DNA of 45,188 nt from contig NZCH01000029.1 of NCBI GenBank assembly GCA_002688155.1, positions 1-45,188 of the forward strand. The letters are read 5' to 3'. Below, in pieces: positions 23,257 through 32,020 of this stretch; within the stretch, counting starts at the first letter, position 1; each line of letters starts with the position of its first letter. Source of the DNA: Phycisphaerae bacterium. Its GTDB lineage: Bacteria; Planctomycetota; Phycisphaerae; Phycisphaerales; Phycisphaeraceae. The notes beneath the pieces were generated by a model. That model made no database searches. It was not told the DNA's origin and saw only the letters and a list, made by a program, of their open reading frames with translations. The position numbers and the translations under genes were made by a program.

Positions 23257-24612
23257 GGAGGTTACTGCCTGGGTTTCAGGTGGACGCGCGGCCTCGGACG
23301 TTTCGTGCCGGGGCGCCTTCGCTGTCTTGGACCACTTTTTGTGCACGTTGTTGAAGCCGACCCAGCCAAAGAACGCGATCACCGCGCACAGCAGGACGAC
23401 GGTGTACCACCGGTTGCGATGCTTTGCGCCGACCCAGTCGCTGCGCCCGTTGAGTACGAGCAGCGCCGCGGCCAACATCGGCATGAAACACGCGCCCAGG
23501 ATCGCGTACATCAGTTGAATCTTTTCAAACCCGCCGCCACTCAAAAGATAAAACATCGGAACGATTGCCAACGCAGCAAGGTAGAACCGGTACGGCAGCG
23601 AATTAATGTTCACCTGGACCGGCTCCTCCAGAGTCTCGCCGCGCTTGTGACGTCTGGACATCTCCCAGAAGTCCGTGAAGATATACGGCACCGACTGCCA
23701 CACGCCCAGCAGACTGCTGAACAGCGCCGCCCACGCGCCGACGAGGAACAGCCACTTGCCCGATGCGCCCAATGAGCTTTCGAGTTGCTGGGCCAGCGCG
23801 ACGATCAGCGCGACCTTCTTCTTGTCCTCAAGTCCGTCGGCACTGACGGTCGACGCGATGATCACGATGGCGATGCCGAACAGCGCGGTCAGTGAATACG
23901 CCACCGCCAGATCGATACGGCAGGTGCGCACTGCCTCGCCGCCGGCACGGCCGGCCTCGCGAATCCAGTAGCCGTAGCACAACACCGTCAGCGTCCCGCC
24001 CACGCCACCCATCAAACCGATGATGCGCGACAGTTGCCCGCCGTCAGTGAAATGCACCTTTTGTGGCACGAAGCCGCGCACGACGTCAAGCCACTGCGGG
24101 GCGATCGCCACAGCCGTGACAATCGCGGTTACGAACATCACCGCGATGCACACGCCCATGATCTTCTCGAAGACCTTGAATCCGCCAGCCGACACGATCA
24201 GCATGCCGAGGATGCTGTGCGCGATGCCGAACACCTGCCGCGCGCGCTGTGGGTCGTCGAAGACGGGGAAGATCGCGTGCGTCGCGTCGCCGCACGCCGT
24301 CATCAGCGCCGAGCCGACGAAAAAACTCCACAGCACCAGGTAAGGTAGAAACAGGTACTGCACAGGCCGGCCGATGCGATACACCGCGCCTTCAAGCAGT
24401 GTTCGCCCGGTCGCCAGTTGGTAGCGCGCGAGTCCTTCGTTGAGAACAAACTTTAAGAACGCCCCGATGACGACCGCCCACACGACGCCGACACCCAGCC
24501 GAATTCCCACAAACGCGCCCGTTGCCAGATCGCCCGCGCCCACGCCTGTCGCCGCGACCAGCACCCCCGGTGCGATGACGGCCAGAAACACGAACGGTCG
24601 GCGCGATGGCAT
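23239..24612 (-). CDS. Divergent Nramp-family transporter
   Basis: Nramp proteins are LeuT-fold, proton-coupled metal-ion transporters of the cytoplasmic membrane. The 457-residue protein has about eleven hydrophobic segments and overall Nramp layout. The first helix reads PGVLVAATGVGAGDLATG where canonical Nramps have the metal-binding DPGN, and the sixth helix (GGTLTVLCYGYWIREAGRAGG) lacks the usual Met-Pro-His. So the ordinary manganese/iron site is not conserved, and the substrate may be another cation, or coupling may differ. The C-terminus is a soluble tail rich in Lys, Thr and Pro. Confidence 0.82.
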   Translation of the reverse strand: MPSRRPFVFLAVIAPGVLVAATGVGAGDLATGAFVGIRLGVGVVWAVVIGAFLKFVLNEGLARYQLATGRTLLEGAVYRIGRPVQYLFLPYLVLWSFFVGSALMTACGDATHAIFPVFDDPQRARQVFGIAHSILGMLIVSAGGFKVFEKIMGVCIAVMFVTAIVTAVAIAPQWLDVVRGFVPQKVHFTDGGQLSRIIGLMGGVGGTLTVLCYGYWIREAGRAGGEAVRTCRIDLAVAYSLTALFGIAIVIIASTVSADGLEDKKKVALIVALAQQLESSLGASGKWLFLVGAWAALFSSLLGVWQSVPYIFTDFWEMSRRHKRGETLEEPVQVNINSLPYRFYLAALAIVPMFYLLSGGGFEKIQLMYAILGACFMPMLAAALLVLNGRSDWVGAKHRNRWYTVVLLCAVIAFFGWVGFNNVHKKWSKTAKAPRHETSEAARPPETQAVTSSPVDR

Positions 24613-24678
24613 GCGCGTATGGTAACGCCAACGCGTTCGTATCAGCGATCATGGGTCACGCAGACGGGGCCCGGCTGT

Positions 24679-26130
24679 TCACAAGAGTGTTTCCGACGCC
24701 CGTTCGACGTGTTGCGGTAATTCAATTTGGCGCAAATCGTCCGGCTCGATCGCGGTGGTTGGCCGAATCTCTATCACCGGGTCGACATTGCCGTCGCCGT
24801 TACGCGGTACACGCACGCCTGCGGACTCCAGCCAGCGCGCGGCCCGTTCGATTTGGAGGCGCCGGCTGGTCAGCGGACTGTCTACGCAGTCGGCGGGGTC
24901 GGCCGCATCGGCATTCTTGATCGGGGCGAACTCCTCGATGCGGTCGGTTTCGCAGACAATTGATGATTCGCACAGCGGCAGAGCATCGAAGACAAACATT
25001 TCGAGCTTGACGGCGTTGGGTTCGTCGGGCTCGATGATGTCGCCGGTGGCGATGTCGAGGTAGTCCACCTTTTTGTCCGCGCGGTGGTAGGGCAGCGCGA
25101 AGCCGCGAGTGGCATCGTTGAGCTGTTCGACGAAGTCGTGGCGGATGACGTGGATTGCGATCGACCCGGCGCTGAAGCGCAGTTCTCCGTCAGCCGTTCG
25201 CTGCTGCGCGAGCTCGTCAGGCAGGTCGGAGTATTCGATCACGGCCATCTTGTCGTCAACAAGGCAGAAGTTGCCGAGCTTTTCGGTCGGGTGGGCCTTG
25301 GACACCATTTTGGATGACATTTGCGCTTCGTCGAGCGCATGCAGGCCGATAAACAGCGGGTCAACGACTTTGACGAGCGGGTTGTCGACCTGCGTGTATG
25401 AGATCTGTTCGACGCCGCGCGCCCGCATGTCGGCTGTCGCGCCGCTGGTATGCAGCGCCTTGAGTGCCCCGCCGTGCCCGTTGGGCGACAGCGCCAGGCC
25501 GTCGCGCGATGTGAGCAGCACTTTCGCGGTTGTTGCGTCGATCGCAGGCATCATGGCCTGCGGGAACAGCATGATGTTGTCGCTGCCGAGGCCGAAGTAG
25601 CCGTGATCTTCAAAAAACGCGCGCGTATCGGCGTCGTTGGCAGGTGAGGTCATGATGTACCAGGGGACCGTGCAGCCAAACCGTGCCTGCGCTTTTGTGA
25701 TGTAGCCGGCCAGACATCCAAACAGCGTCGTGCCGGTGATCGGTGTGGCAGCGAACGTCCCTTTGGGCGCGTCCCAGCCCAGACGCGTGCCTTGTCCGCC
25801 CGCGACGGTAAACGCGGCGACCTTGCCGCCACGCAGCAACTGTTCGCCCAGCGCCCGGGCCTTTGTGTACTTGTCTTGCAACTCGGCGGCGGGTACGCAC
25901 GGGTACCATGGCGCGGGGTCGATGCAGTCCGGCAATTGCCAGCCAGCCCGGTTATTTACGTGCGATTCGATAAGCGACCCGATCTCACTCCAGTCGATCG
26001 ATTCGATCTGCGACAGCAGCCGGGTACAGTCTGCGTCATTCAGCGCGTCAACAAAGTGCAGCACGTGCTCCTGCCCGGCTAAGGCAAGCTGTTCACGGGC
26101 ACATGAAATGCGGTCGGTCGTGATTGACAT
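24679..26130 (-). CDS. UDP-sugar pyrophosphorylase (UDPGP / UAP1-like family)
   Basis: Transfers UMP from UTP to a sugar 1-phosphate; the closest family is the eukaryote-type UDP-N-acetylhexosamine pyrophosphorylase, not bacterial GlmU. The 483-residue protein has TVAGGQGTRLGWDAPKGTF (nucleotide-binding loop about 108-126), YIMTSPANDADTRAFF, a LFPQAMMPAID segment, LALSPNGHGGALKAL, ISYTQVDNPLVKVVDPLFIGLH (metal/uridine site) and KLEMFVFDALPL. I chose ATG 26130; the longer frame to 26202 would overlap the upstream gene. The precise sugar, N-acetylglucosamine or glucose, is uncertain. Confidence 0.87.
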   Translation of the reverse strand: MSITTDRISCAREQLALAGQEHVLHFVDALNDADCTRLLSQIESIDWSEIGSLIESHVNNRAGWQLPDCIDPAPWYPCVPAAELQDKYTKARALGEQLLRGGKVAAFTVAGGQGTRLGWDAPKGTFAATPITGTTLFGCLAGYITKAQARFGCTVPWYIMTSPANDADTRAFFEDHGYFGLGSDNIMLFPQAMMPAIDATTAKVLLTSRDGLALSPNGHGGALKALHTSGATADMRARGVEQISYTQVDNPLVKVVDPLFIGLHALDEAQMSSKMVSKAHPTEKLGNFCLVDDKMAVIEYSDLPDELAQQRTADGELRFSAGSIAIHVIRHDFVEQLNDATRGFALPYHRADKKVDYLDIATGDIIEPDEPNAVKLEMFVFDALPLCESSIVCETDRIEEFAPIKNADAADPADCVDSPLTSRRLQIERAARWLESAGVRVPRNGDGNVDPVIEIRPTTAIEPDDLRQIELPQHVERASETLL

Positions 26131-26177
26131 CGTGGTTCGTGTCCGGTCCGACGGCGGTTTGGCACCGTTGCCCGGTG

Positions 26178-26903
26178 TCATCCCGGCAGCATCGACTGCC
26201 ACGCGACCTTGCCAACGAGGAACGGGCCAAGGCGCTCTAAGTACATCGACGTCTGCTGCGTTTTTCGCATGGCCTGAACGATTGCGGACAGCGGGTACAG
26301 CTCCTTGCCGACGAGGCCGACGACGAAGTCATTATCATTTGCGTCCAGCCCGTGGCACGCGAGTCGAACATCGTGCGCCAGGTCGGCTTCGCCGAATGAT
26401 CGCCCGATAACGCCGTGCTCGCCGAGGATTTCACGCTGCTTGTCGTGCGGTAGTTGCGAGAACGCACCGCAGCGTCGCAGCGGATACCAGATGGACCAGC
26501 ACCAGTCGGGATTGAGCACCGTGCGTGTCGGCCGGCCAAAGAGCGAGTCTTCCAGGTCCGGCTCATAGCCAAGTGAATACGTTCGACCAGACATAGTGTA
26601 CCGGGGCCTGGGCGACAGCGACGCGAACGGCTCACGCTGCAAAAGGTTTCGCAGTTCACCAACGAAGAACGCGGGATCTTCGCTGAATGTCAGCAGCCCG
26701 ACGCCGAACGGGTCATTAACGTCTTCGTAAAGAGCGCCAGAAACACCGGCGGACTTTAGCGCATTCGTGAGCGCTGCCGTGTCCGCGCAATTGCCGAAAG
26801 CGAGCAGTTGCATGAACAGCCTGCGGTTGGACGTTTGCGGCTGGCCGTCTTTGGGCGCGCCTTTTTCACTGATGTCGGGTTTTTCGATGGCGGGTCGTTG
26901 CAT
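26178..26903 (-). CDS. Chlorite dismutase-like / HemQ family heme protein
   Basis: This family includes chlorite dismutases and coproheme decarboxylases (HemQ). The 241-residue protein has RRLFMQLLAFGNC, a variable region, WSIWYPLRRCGAFSQLPHDKQREILGEHGVIGRSFG, then a possible axial-heme His in ACHGLDANDNDFVVGLVGKE and LVQAM-like helix IVQAMRKTQQTSMYLERLGPFLVG. The EH..IGRSF and GLD.ND.DFVVGL patterns match the family. Without hemE/hemG/hemH nearby I cannot say whether it serves heme synthesis. It lies between rsmE and the UDP-sugar pyrophosphorylase gene on the same strand. ATG 26903 is chosen over TTG 26912. Confidence 0.78.
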   Translation of the reverse strand: MQRPAIEKPDISEKGAPKDGQPQTSNRRLFMQLLAFGNCADTAALTNALKSAGVSGALYEDVNDPFGVGLLTFSEDPAFFVGELRNLLQREPFASLSPRPRYTMSGRTYSLGYEPDLEDSLFGRPTRTVLNPDWCWSIWYPLRRCGAFSQLPHDKQREILGEHGVIGRSFGEADLAHDVRLACHGLDANDNDFVVGLVGKELYPLSAIVQAMRKTQQTSMYLERLGPFLVGKVAWQSMLPG

Positions 26904-26936
26904 GGCGGGCAAGTCTATCGGTGTGGCGGTCGGTGT

Positions 26937-27704
26937 TCAATACGGCGCGTGTCGAACGACCGCCGCGGCCGCGGCTGCCGCCGTCTCAATGCGCAGCACG
27001 TTCGGGCCCAAAGACCAGGCGACGCAGCCACCATCGATGGCTTCGTGCCGTTCCTGATCGGTCCAGCCGCCTTCCGGTCCGATCAGCACGAGCACACGCT
27101 GCGCATTTCGCAGTTGGTCAGTCGTTTTGGTGAAAGTCAGCGCCGATGATCCCGTGTTCGCGTCGGGGGTATTGCTGTCGGCAATCAGCCGCGCGTCGTG
27201 TTGTTGGGCGAACATGTATGCGAGTGTCACCGCTGCCTCGACCGCCATCAGGTGCGTCCGGTCGCACTGTTTGGCGGACTCAATGCACACCCGGCGATAC
27301 TTTTCCAGGCGCCCATCCGAAGGCGCTGCGACGCCATGGTGTGTCACCAGCGGGTACAGCGTGTCCACGCCAAGCTGACTTAGCTGGCTGACCATGTCAT
27401 CGCCGCGCCCACCCTTGGGCCAGGCCACGGCCAATTCGAGCGTCGGCGTCGGTGGCGGGTGGACAGCAACCTGTCGCACCATGATGCCGACGGGCCGCCG
27501 CGCAGGCGAATCGTCCAGCACACCCGTTGCGACAAGTCCGCGCCCGTCGAACAATTCCACCTCGTCGCCGGCCGAGAACCGCAACACACGCCGCGCGTGG
27601 TGCGACTCTTCGCGGCTTAGCTCGATCATCGCCGGGGCCGCCTCATCAGCAGATACCGGAAACTTCCTCAACGCCGTTAATTCAGGACAGTAGAATCGTC
27701 TCAT
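26937..27704 (-). CDS. rsmE: 16S rRNA (uracil1498-N3)-methyltransferase RsmE
   Basis: RsmE methylates U1498 in the decoding region of 16S rRNA using S-adenosylmethionine. The 255-residue protein has an N-terminal PUA-like domain (MRRFYCPE...SREESHHARRVLRFSAGDEVELFDGRG) and a C-terminal SPOUT knot domain with LAVAWPKGGRGDDMVSQLSQLGV, CIESAKQCDRTHLM, VLVLIGPEGGWTDQE and SLGPNVLRIETAAAAA, which form the cofactor pocket. ATG 27704 gives the typical MRRF start. The frame is open far upstream but that is the mirror of the divergent gene. Confidence 0.94.
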   Translation of the reverse strand: MRRFYCPELTALRKFPVSADEAAPAMIELSREESHHARRVLRFSAGDEVELFDGRGLVATGVLDDSPARRPVGIMVRQVAVHPPPTPTLELAVAWPKGGRGDDMVSQLSQLGVDTLYPLVTHHGVAAPSDGRLEKYRRVCIESAKQCDRTHLMAVEAAVTLAYMFAQQHDARLIADSNTPDANTGSSALTFTKTTDQLRNAQRVLVLIGPEGGWTDQERHEAIDGGCVAWSLGPNVLRIETAAAAAAAVVRHAPY

Positions 27705-27846
27705 GCGATGAACAAGAATGGTTCGGTGTGGCGGATCATACCGTCGAGCGTGTATGCGGCGGGTTTCGAGCCTTTCATCATGTGAGACGATAAAGAACGG
27801 ATGGCCCGGCCGCAATGATCCCACGCCCCGGCCGTCACGGAGCACG

Positions 27847-28869
27847 GTGTTGGCCAGGAAGCAGCCCGATAGTTCGATCAAAAACCAGCTCGACGATCTG
27901 ATATTGCAGATCGAGCAGAAAGACGAGCGCTTTCGCCAGATTGTTGGGCTGGCGGAAGCAGCCTCCGCCTCCAGCCAGACCACCGATACCCCTTTGGCGC
28001 CGGTTACCGCTGAACCGGCGTCGGAACATGACGAGCAGGGTTCTCCTGAACTTGAGCAGATACTCGACGATCTGGAAGATGTGTTCGAGACGCCGCAGCA
28101 GGTATCAGCGCAGAGCGCAGACGAGCCTTTGAGCACGGATTCAACCACCACCGCCGGTGAACTCGCCGACCAGATTCAGGAACTGCTTAACAAAGCGTTG
28201 CAGACACAGGCCGACACGAAGTCGACAGCTGATGAAGCGCCCGTTGCGCAGACACCACCGGCTGAATCACCGCTCACCGACAATACGACAAGTGGTATTT
28301 CAAGCGCCGCAAAACCGGCTGATGAACCCGGCGCACTTGAGGAAGACCTCGACGTGTACCTGGCTGATCGCGCGGATGACGCGGTGGCGGGTGACTTTGA
28401 GACAGTCAAACAGGTCCCTGGAGCAAACGGCGACGTCGCCGACGCGCCGGCAAATAAGACCGATGTCGAGCTGGAGGATGCTTTCGAAACGTCCCGGCAA
28501 GCCGCGGGCGGGATCGACGCCGTTGACACGGAGTCGGTCAAGGCGCCCGAACAGGCAGCCGCATCCGAACAAGGCAGTACCGCCGCCGACGTCTTGCGTG
28601 AACTCGACGAACAGCCGCCGCCCACCGCCGCCGAGCAGGATGGTGTGCCAAAGCCCGCTGGTCCGACATTGCGCAAACGCCTCGCGATCATCGTGACCGG
28701 CGCACGACTGGCCGCTTGGCCTCTGCGCATTGTCTGCGCCGTAATCTACAAGCCCTTTGGCAAGATCTCCAGGCCGACGCGCGACCTGATCGGTTACTTC
28801 GCGCTGCTGCAGCTGTTCATCGGCTCGGTCATACTGATCAACGCGGGCATCAAGTGGCTCGTGTCGTGA
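27847..28869 (+). CDS. Acidic, low-complexity protein with C-terminal membrane segments
   Basis: I do not recognise a family. The 340-residue product starts at GTG 27847 (GGAG a few bases upstream), with NQLDDLILQIEQKDERFRQIV near the N-terminus, which looks like a short helix. A long acidic, Ala/Thr/Gln/Pro-rich region follows (about 40-265), then a basic patch LRKRLAIIVTGARLAAWPLR with a first hydrophobic segment (about 275-297). A C-terminal hydrophobic stretch, YFALLQLFIGSVILINAGIK, ends the protein. The layout suggests a tail-anchored membrane protein with a disordered cytosolic or periplasmic arm. It is divergent from rsmE and convergent with ribD. Confidence 0.7.
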   Translation: MLARKQPDSSIKNQLDDLILQIEQKDERFRQIVGLAEAASASSQTTDTPLAPVTAEPASEHDEQGSPELEQILDDLEDVFETPQQVSAQSADEPLSTDSTTTAGELADQIQELLNKALQTQADTKSTADEAPVAQTPPAESPLTDNTTSGISSAAKPADEPGALEEDLDVYLADRADDAVAGDFETVKQVPGANGDVADAPANKTDVELEDAFETSRQAAGGIDAVDTESVKAPEQAAASEQGSTAADVLRELDEQPPPTAAEQDGVPKPAGPTLRKRLAIIVTGARLAAWPLRIVCAVIYKPFGKISRPTRDLIGYFALLQLFIGSVILINAGIKWLVS

Positions 28870-28879
28870 CACCCGCGGC

Positions 28880-30052
28880 TCATCCGGGCCATGGCACGCG
28901 ATAATCCAGCATGACGTCGTCACCGATTCGTTTGGTCGCGCGCAGTTGCATCGCCGGTACGGATGCGATCGTGTCAAACGTCAGCCCGCGCACAGCCGGC
29001 AGGGCGTTTTCGTCGCCAAGGAGTTTTGCCGCGACGAAGACGATCGCTTGATCAACCAGTTGCTGGCGGAACATCTCACCCAGCAGCGTCGCGCCGCCTT
29101 CGACCAGCAGGTTTGTGGCGTCATATTCGCTCACCAGGTATTTGAGCAACGGAGTCAGCACAAGGCGGGCCGGATGCGAGCGGTCATGGGGCAGTGGCAG
29201 CAATTCAATGTGCGGCAATTGCGAACGGTTGCCATCGTTCGTGTGATGTTCGGACGTGTCGTGTGTCACCGCGATGATGGTTTGGTTTTGCGTACTTTGC
29301 GAACCCGCAAGAGGCTGGAAAACGGCGGCGTGCGCGGGTGTGCGCAGATTCGGGTCGACCACGACACGCCGCGCGACACGTTTGATGGGCACGTCGCGCG
29401 CGGTCAGTTGCGGATTGTCGGCGATGACGGTGCCCGCGCCGACCATGCTCGCATCGACGCGAGCGCGAAGCTGGTGGACTACCCGCCGGCTGGCGGGACT
29501 ACTGATCCACTGGCTGTCGCCGGTGCGTGTCGCGATTCTGCCATCAACGGTTTGTGCCCACTTGGCGATTACCCATGGCAGTCCTCTCGTGGTGCGCTTG
29601 ATGTACGGTGCGATCTGCGCTTGCGCGTCACTTTCACACAACCCGACGTGTGTTTCGATGCCCGCGTCGCGTAGTTTCGCGATGCCTTTACCTTCAACGA
29701 GGGGGTTGGGATCGCGCATGGCGATGATGATCCGCTGCGGGCGGGCGTCAATCAGCGCGTCAACACACGGCGGCGTTTTGCCATGGTGCGTACATGGCTC
29801 GAGCGTGATGTACATGTCACATGTCGACGGGGCGACACCGCCCACCCGCGCAACGCGCAGCGCGTCCACTTCCGCATGCGCGGCGCCGAATTTGCGGTGG
29901 TGCCCCTTCGCTACGACCCGCCCTTTGCGCACGAGTACGGCGCCGACCATTGGGTTGGGCTCAACCCGGCCCTGACCGCGACGTGCCTGCTTGAGCGCTT
30001 CTCGCATATGCGCCGTCGCCTGAGCGTCCAAGGTGAATGTGTCGTTCATCAT
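28880..30052 (-). CDS. ribD: Bifunctional riboflavin biosynthesis deaminase/reductase RibD
   Basis: RibD deaminates the pyrimidine intermediate and then reduces its ribosyl side chain in riboflavin synthesis. The 390-residue protein has the cytidine-deaminase zinc motif HAEVDALRVA and LEPCTHHGKTPPCVDALI in the N-terminal domain. The reductase domain contains VIAKWAQTVDGRIATRTGDSQWIS, VGAGTVIADNPQLTAR and LLVEGGATLLGEMF. It is full length. The start may be the first or second codon of ATG ATG. No FMN riboswitch is visible, and ribE, ribA and ribH are not in the window. Confidence 0.95.
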   Translation of the reverse strand: MMNDTFTLDAQATAHMREALKQARRGQGRVEPNPMVGAVLVRKGRVVAKGHHRKFGAAHAEVDALRVARVGGVAPSTCDMYITLEPCTHHGKTPPCVDALIDARPQRIIIAMRDPNPLVEGKGIAKLRDAGIETHVGLCESDAQAQIAPYIKRTTRGLPWVIAKWAQTVDGRIATRTGDSQWISSPASRRVVHQLRARVDASMVGAGTVIADNPQLTARDVPIKRVARRVVVDPNLRTPAHAAVFQPLAGSQSTQNQTIIAVTHDTSEHHTNDGNRSQLPHIELLPLPHDRSHPARLVLTPLLKYLVSEYDATNLLVEGGATLLGEMFRQQLVDQAIVFVAAKLLGDENALPAVRGLTFDTIASVPAMQLRATKRIGDDVMLDYRVPWPG

Positions 30053-30138
30053 TGGTGCACCGTACGCAATTCGCCCCGATCATCGTATATCATTGGCCGC
30101 GATTTCAAAGCCCGAATCTCTGCTCTGGAGAACCGGAC

Positions 30139-31089
30139 ATGAAATGGCTGTTCAAGGCCGTGCTGCTACTGGTCATCCTCGCGATCATCGGCGTGGGCGT
30201 ATTTGTGTATTACATCGACGCCGTGGTGCGCAAAGGCGTCGAAGAAGGTGGTACGTACGCGTTGGGTGTCGACGTGACGCTCGGCGGCGCGGACGTTGAC
30301 CTGATGGGCGGCACGTGCGAAATCAACGGTCTGCGAGTCGACAACCCACCACCATTTAAGGCGCCCTGCTTTCTCGATATGGATCACGCCGACATGAACG
30401 TGTCGCTGGGATCTCTGCGCGAGGACACGGTGCGCATGCCGAAACTGTCGCTCATTGGGCTTGAAATGTTCCTCGAAAAGAAGGGTGAATCATCAAACTA
30501 CGGCGCGATTCTCGAAAACGTGAAGCGACTGGAGCGTGGCGAGAAAGATCAGGCCAAAGAGCCGTGCAAGAAATTCGTCATTGAGACCGTCACCGTGCGC
30601 GATATCACCGTGCACGCCGATGTTGAAGTCCCGCTTGCGGGAACGAAGCGCGTTGACGTCACCGTGCCTGAAATTCAACTGCACAATGTCGGTTCGGACA
30701 CGGACAGCGGCGTGCTCATGGAAGAACTCACACCGCTGATCCTTAAGGCGATTCTGACGACGCTGGTGGAACAGGGCGCCGGGATCCTGCCCGACATTCT
30801 CGTGGGCGAATTGAGCAACACGCTCAAGTCGCTCAGTGACCTGAAAGGGCTGGGCATGCAAGTCATCGGCGACGTCGTCGAAGGGCAGGCAAGGCAGATC
30901 GTCGAACAGGCCATCGAAGAAGTGGGCAAGGCGATCGAGGGCACGGCCAGGGATGTGACCAAACAGGCCGACAAGGCCGTCGAGGGTGCTGCTGACAGCG
31001 TCGGTAAGGAAGCAGGTAAAGTGCTCGAAGGATTTGGCGATCTGCTCGACGGCGACAAGAAGGATGACGAATCGAAGCCGGTGAAGTAA
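30139..31089 (+). CDS. AsmA-like membrane-anchored protein with amphipathic C-terminus
   Basis: The 316-residue protein has an N-terminal membrane anchor (LFKAVLLLVILAIIGVGVFV, about 4-23). An AsmA/DUF748-like periplasmic part follows: GVDVTLGGADVDLMGGTCEINGLRVDNP, LDMDHADMNVSLGSL, and strands in regularly alternating pattern. Such proteins are linked to envelope lipid or outer-membrane assembly; that link is inference here. From about residue 245 the sequence becomes an amphipathic, Ala/Lys/Glu/Gly-rich segment (EVGKAIEGTARDVTKQADKA and similar repeats) resembling LEA or apolipoprotein helices. ATG 30139 has GGAG 8 bases upstream. It is divergent from ribD. Confidence 0.68.
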   Translation: MKWLFKAVLLLVILAIIGVGVFVYYIDAVVRKGVEEGGTYALGVDVTLGGADVDLMGGTCEINGLRVDNPPPFKAPCFLDMDHADMNVSLGSLREDTVRMPKLSLIGLEMFLEKKGESSNYGAILENVKRLERGEKDQAKEPCKKFVIETVTVRDITVHADVEVPLAGTKRVDVTVPEIQLHNVGSDTDSGVLMEELTPLILKAILTTLVEQGAGILPDILVGELSNTLKSLSDLKGLGMQVIGDVVEGQARQIVEQAIEEVGKAIEGTARDVTKQADKAVEGAADSVGKEAGKVLEGFGDLLDGDKKDDESKPVK

Positions 31090-31119
31090 CCGTGATCGCC
31101 CGTGGGTTGCGTTGAATGC

Positions 31120-31920
31120 TCACCGATTCCCGTAAATCACCGGATTGATGCAGGGATTGTCCAGGTAAGAAGTAAGGTCATGTGGCTCGTCGACCGGCGC
31201 CGATTTTTCGGTGCGCATGTGAATGGCCAGGCTTCTGCGCGGCGTGTCCGAGACATTGGCTCCGCTGGCGTGGAAGGTCAGCCGATCGTGGAAGCTCACG
31301 CCGCCGGCGGGCAGCAGAACGGGCGCGGGATCCCACGCGTGCCCGTGCGTCTTCAGGTTTCGCTGCTGTTCTTGAAGGTCCTGGCCGAAGAAATCGCTGC
31401 CGCCCACGAGGTGGCCCCAGTGGTTGGACCCGCGCAGAAAAGTCATCGGCCCGCAGTCGGCCTGCACGTCGCTCAACGCGAACCACGCGGTGAACAACTG
31501 ACTGTCCTTTTGCCAGGAGGTCCAGTAATCACGGTCCTGGTGCCAGCCTATGTTCGTGTGAGCTTGCGCGCTCGGCGGCGAGGAGGGCTTGTACAACAAT
31601 TGTGTCCACCACACCTGAATCATGGCCCCGCCCGTGACACGGGCCGCCAGTTCACCCAGTGCCGGGTGACTGACCAGATCGTAGATCGCCTGGTTGGCGC
31701 GTTGTGGGTTCTCGATCTTGCAGAGTTGGTTCGGATCGTCACCGGGTTTCCAGTTCGATCCGTTGGGCTCGTCGCCTCGGTCGTACCGGCCATGGCGCAC
31801 CTCGTCCATGCCGGCGACCGCCGCCTCGACGATGTCGCGCGGCAACACGGGATGATCGACGATGAAAAAGCCATCGGCGAGGTATTGCTCGTGTGGTGGT
31901 GTTTGCACGTCTGCGCCCAT
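31120..31920 (-). CDS. Second PhyH-family dioxygenase
   Basis: Another Fe(II)/2-oxoglutarate dioxygenase of the phytanoyl-CoA family with unknown substrate. The 266-residue protein has HEQYLADGFFIVDHPVLP near its N-terminus, the iron motif NIGWHQDRDYWTSWQ (His127, Asp129), MTFLRGSNHWGHLVGG, and the distal His in LTFHASGANVSDTPRRSLAIHM followed by Arg. It has low visible similarity to the gene at 19930. I chose ATG 31920; longer starts (31950, 31986, 32082) run into a hairpin and the end of iscA and have no ribosome site. It is 100 bases downstream of iscA. Confidence 0.82.
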   Translation of the reverse strand: MGADVQTPPHEQYLADGFFIVDHPVLPRDIVEAAVAGMDEVRHGRYDRGDEPNGSNWKPGDDPNQLCKIENPQRANQAIYDLVSHPALGELAARVTGGAMIQVWWTQLLYKPSSPPSAQAHTNIGWHQDRDYWTSWQKDSQLFTAWFALSDVQADCGPMTFLRGSNHWGHLVGGSDFFGQDLQEQQRNLKTHGHAWDPAPVLLPAGGVSFHDRLTFHASGANVSDTPRRSLAIHMRTEKSAPVDEPHDLTSYLDNPCINPVIYGNR

Positions 31921-31994
31921 GGCCCGAAGCAACTTTAAATGCCAACCCATTGTGGCGGATGGGTGCGCGAGTTGGCAAATGCGCATAGCAGCGT

Positions 31995-32013
31995 CCAGTG
32001 CAAACCGCACTGG
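31995..32013 (-). terminator. Hairpin after iscA
   Basis: CCAGTGC and GCACTGG form a perfect 7-bp stem with a 5-base loop a few bases beyond the iscA stop. There is no T-run, so it could end the isc transcript by another route or protect its 3' end. Confidence 0.4.
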
Positions 32014-32020
32014 CGCGGGA

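Noticed and set aside
30053..30138. FMN riboswitch upstream of ribD
   Set aside because: Only 86 bases separate ribD from the next gene and no RFN-element boxes are visible.
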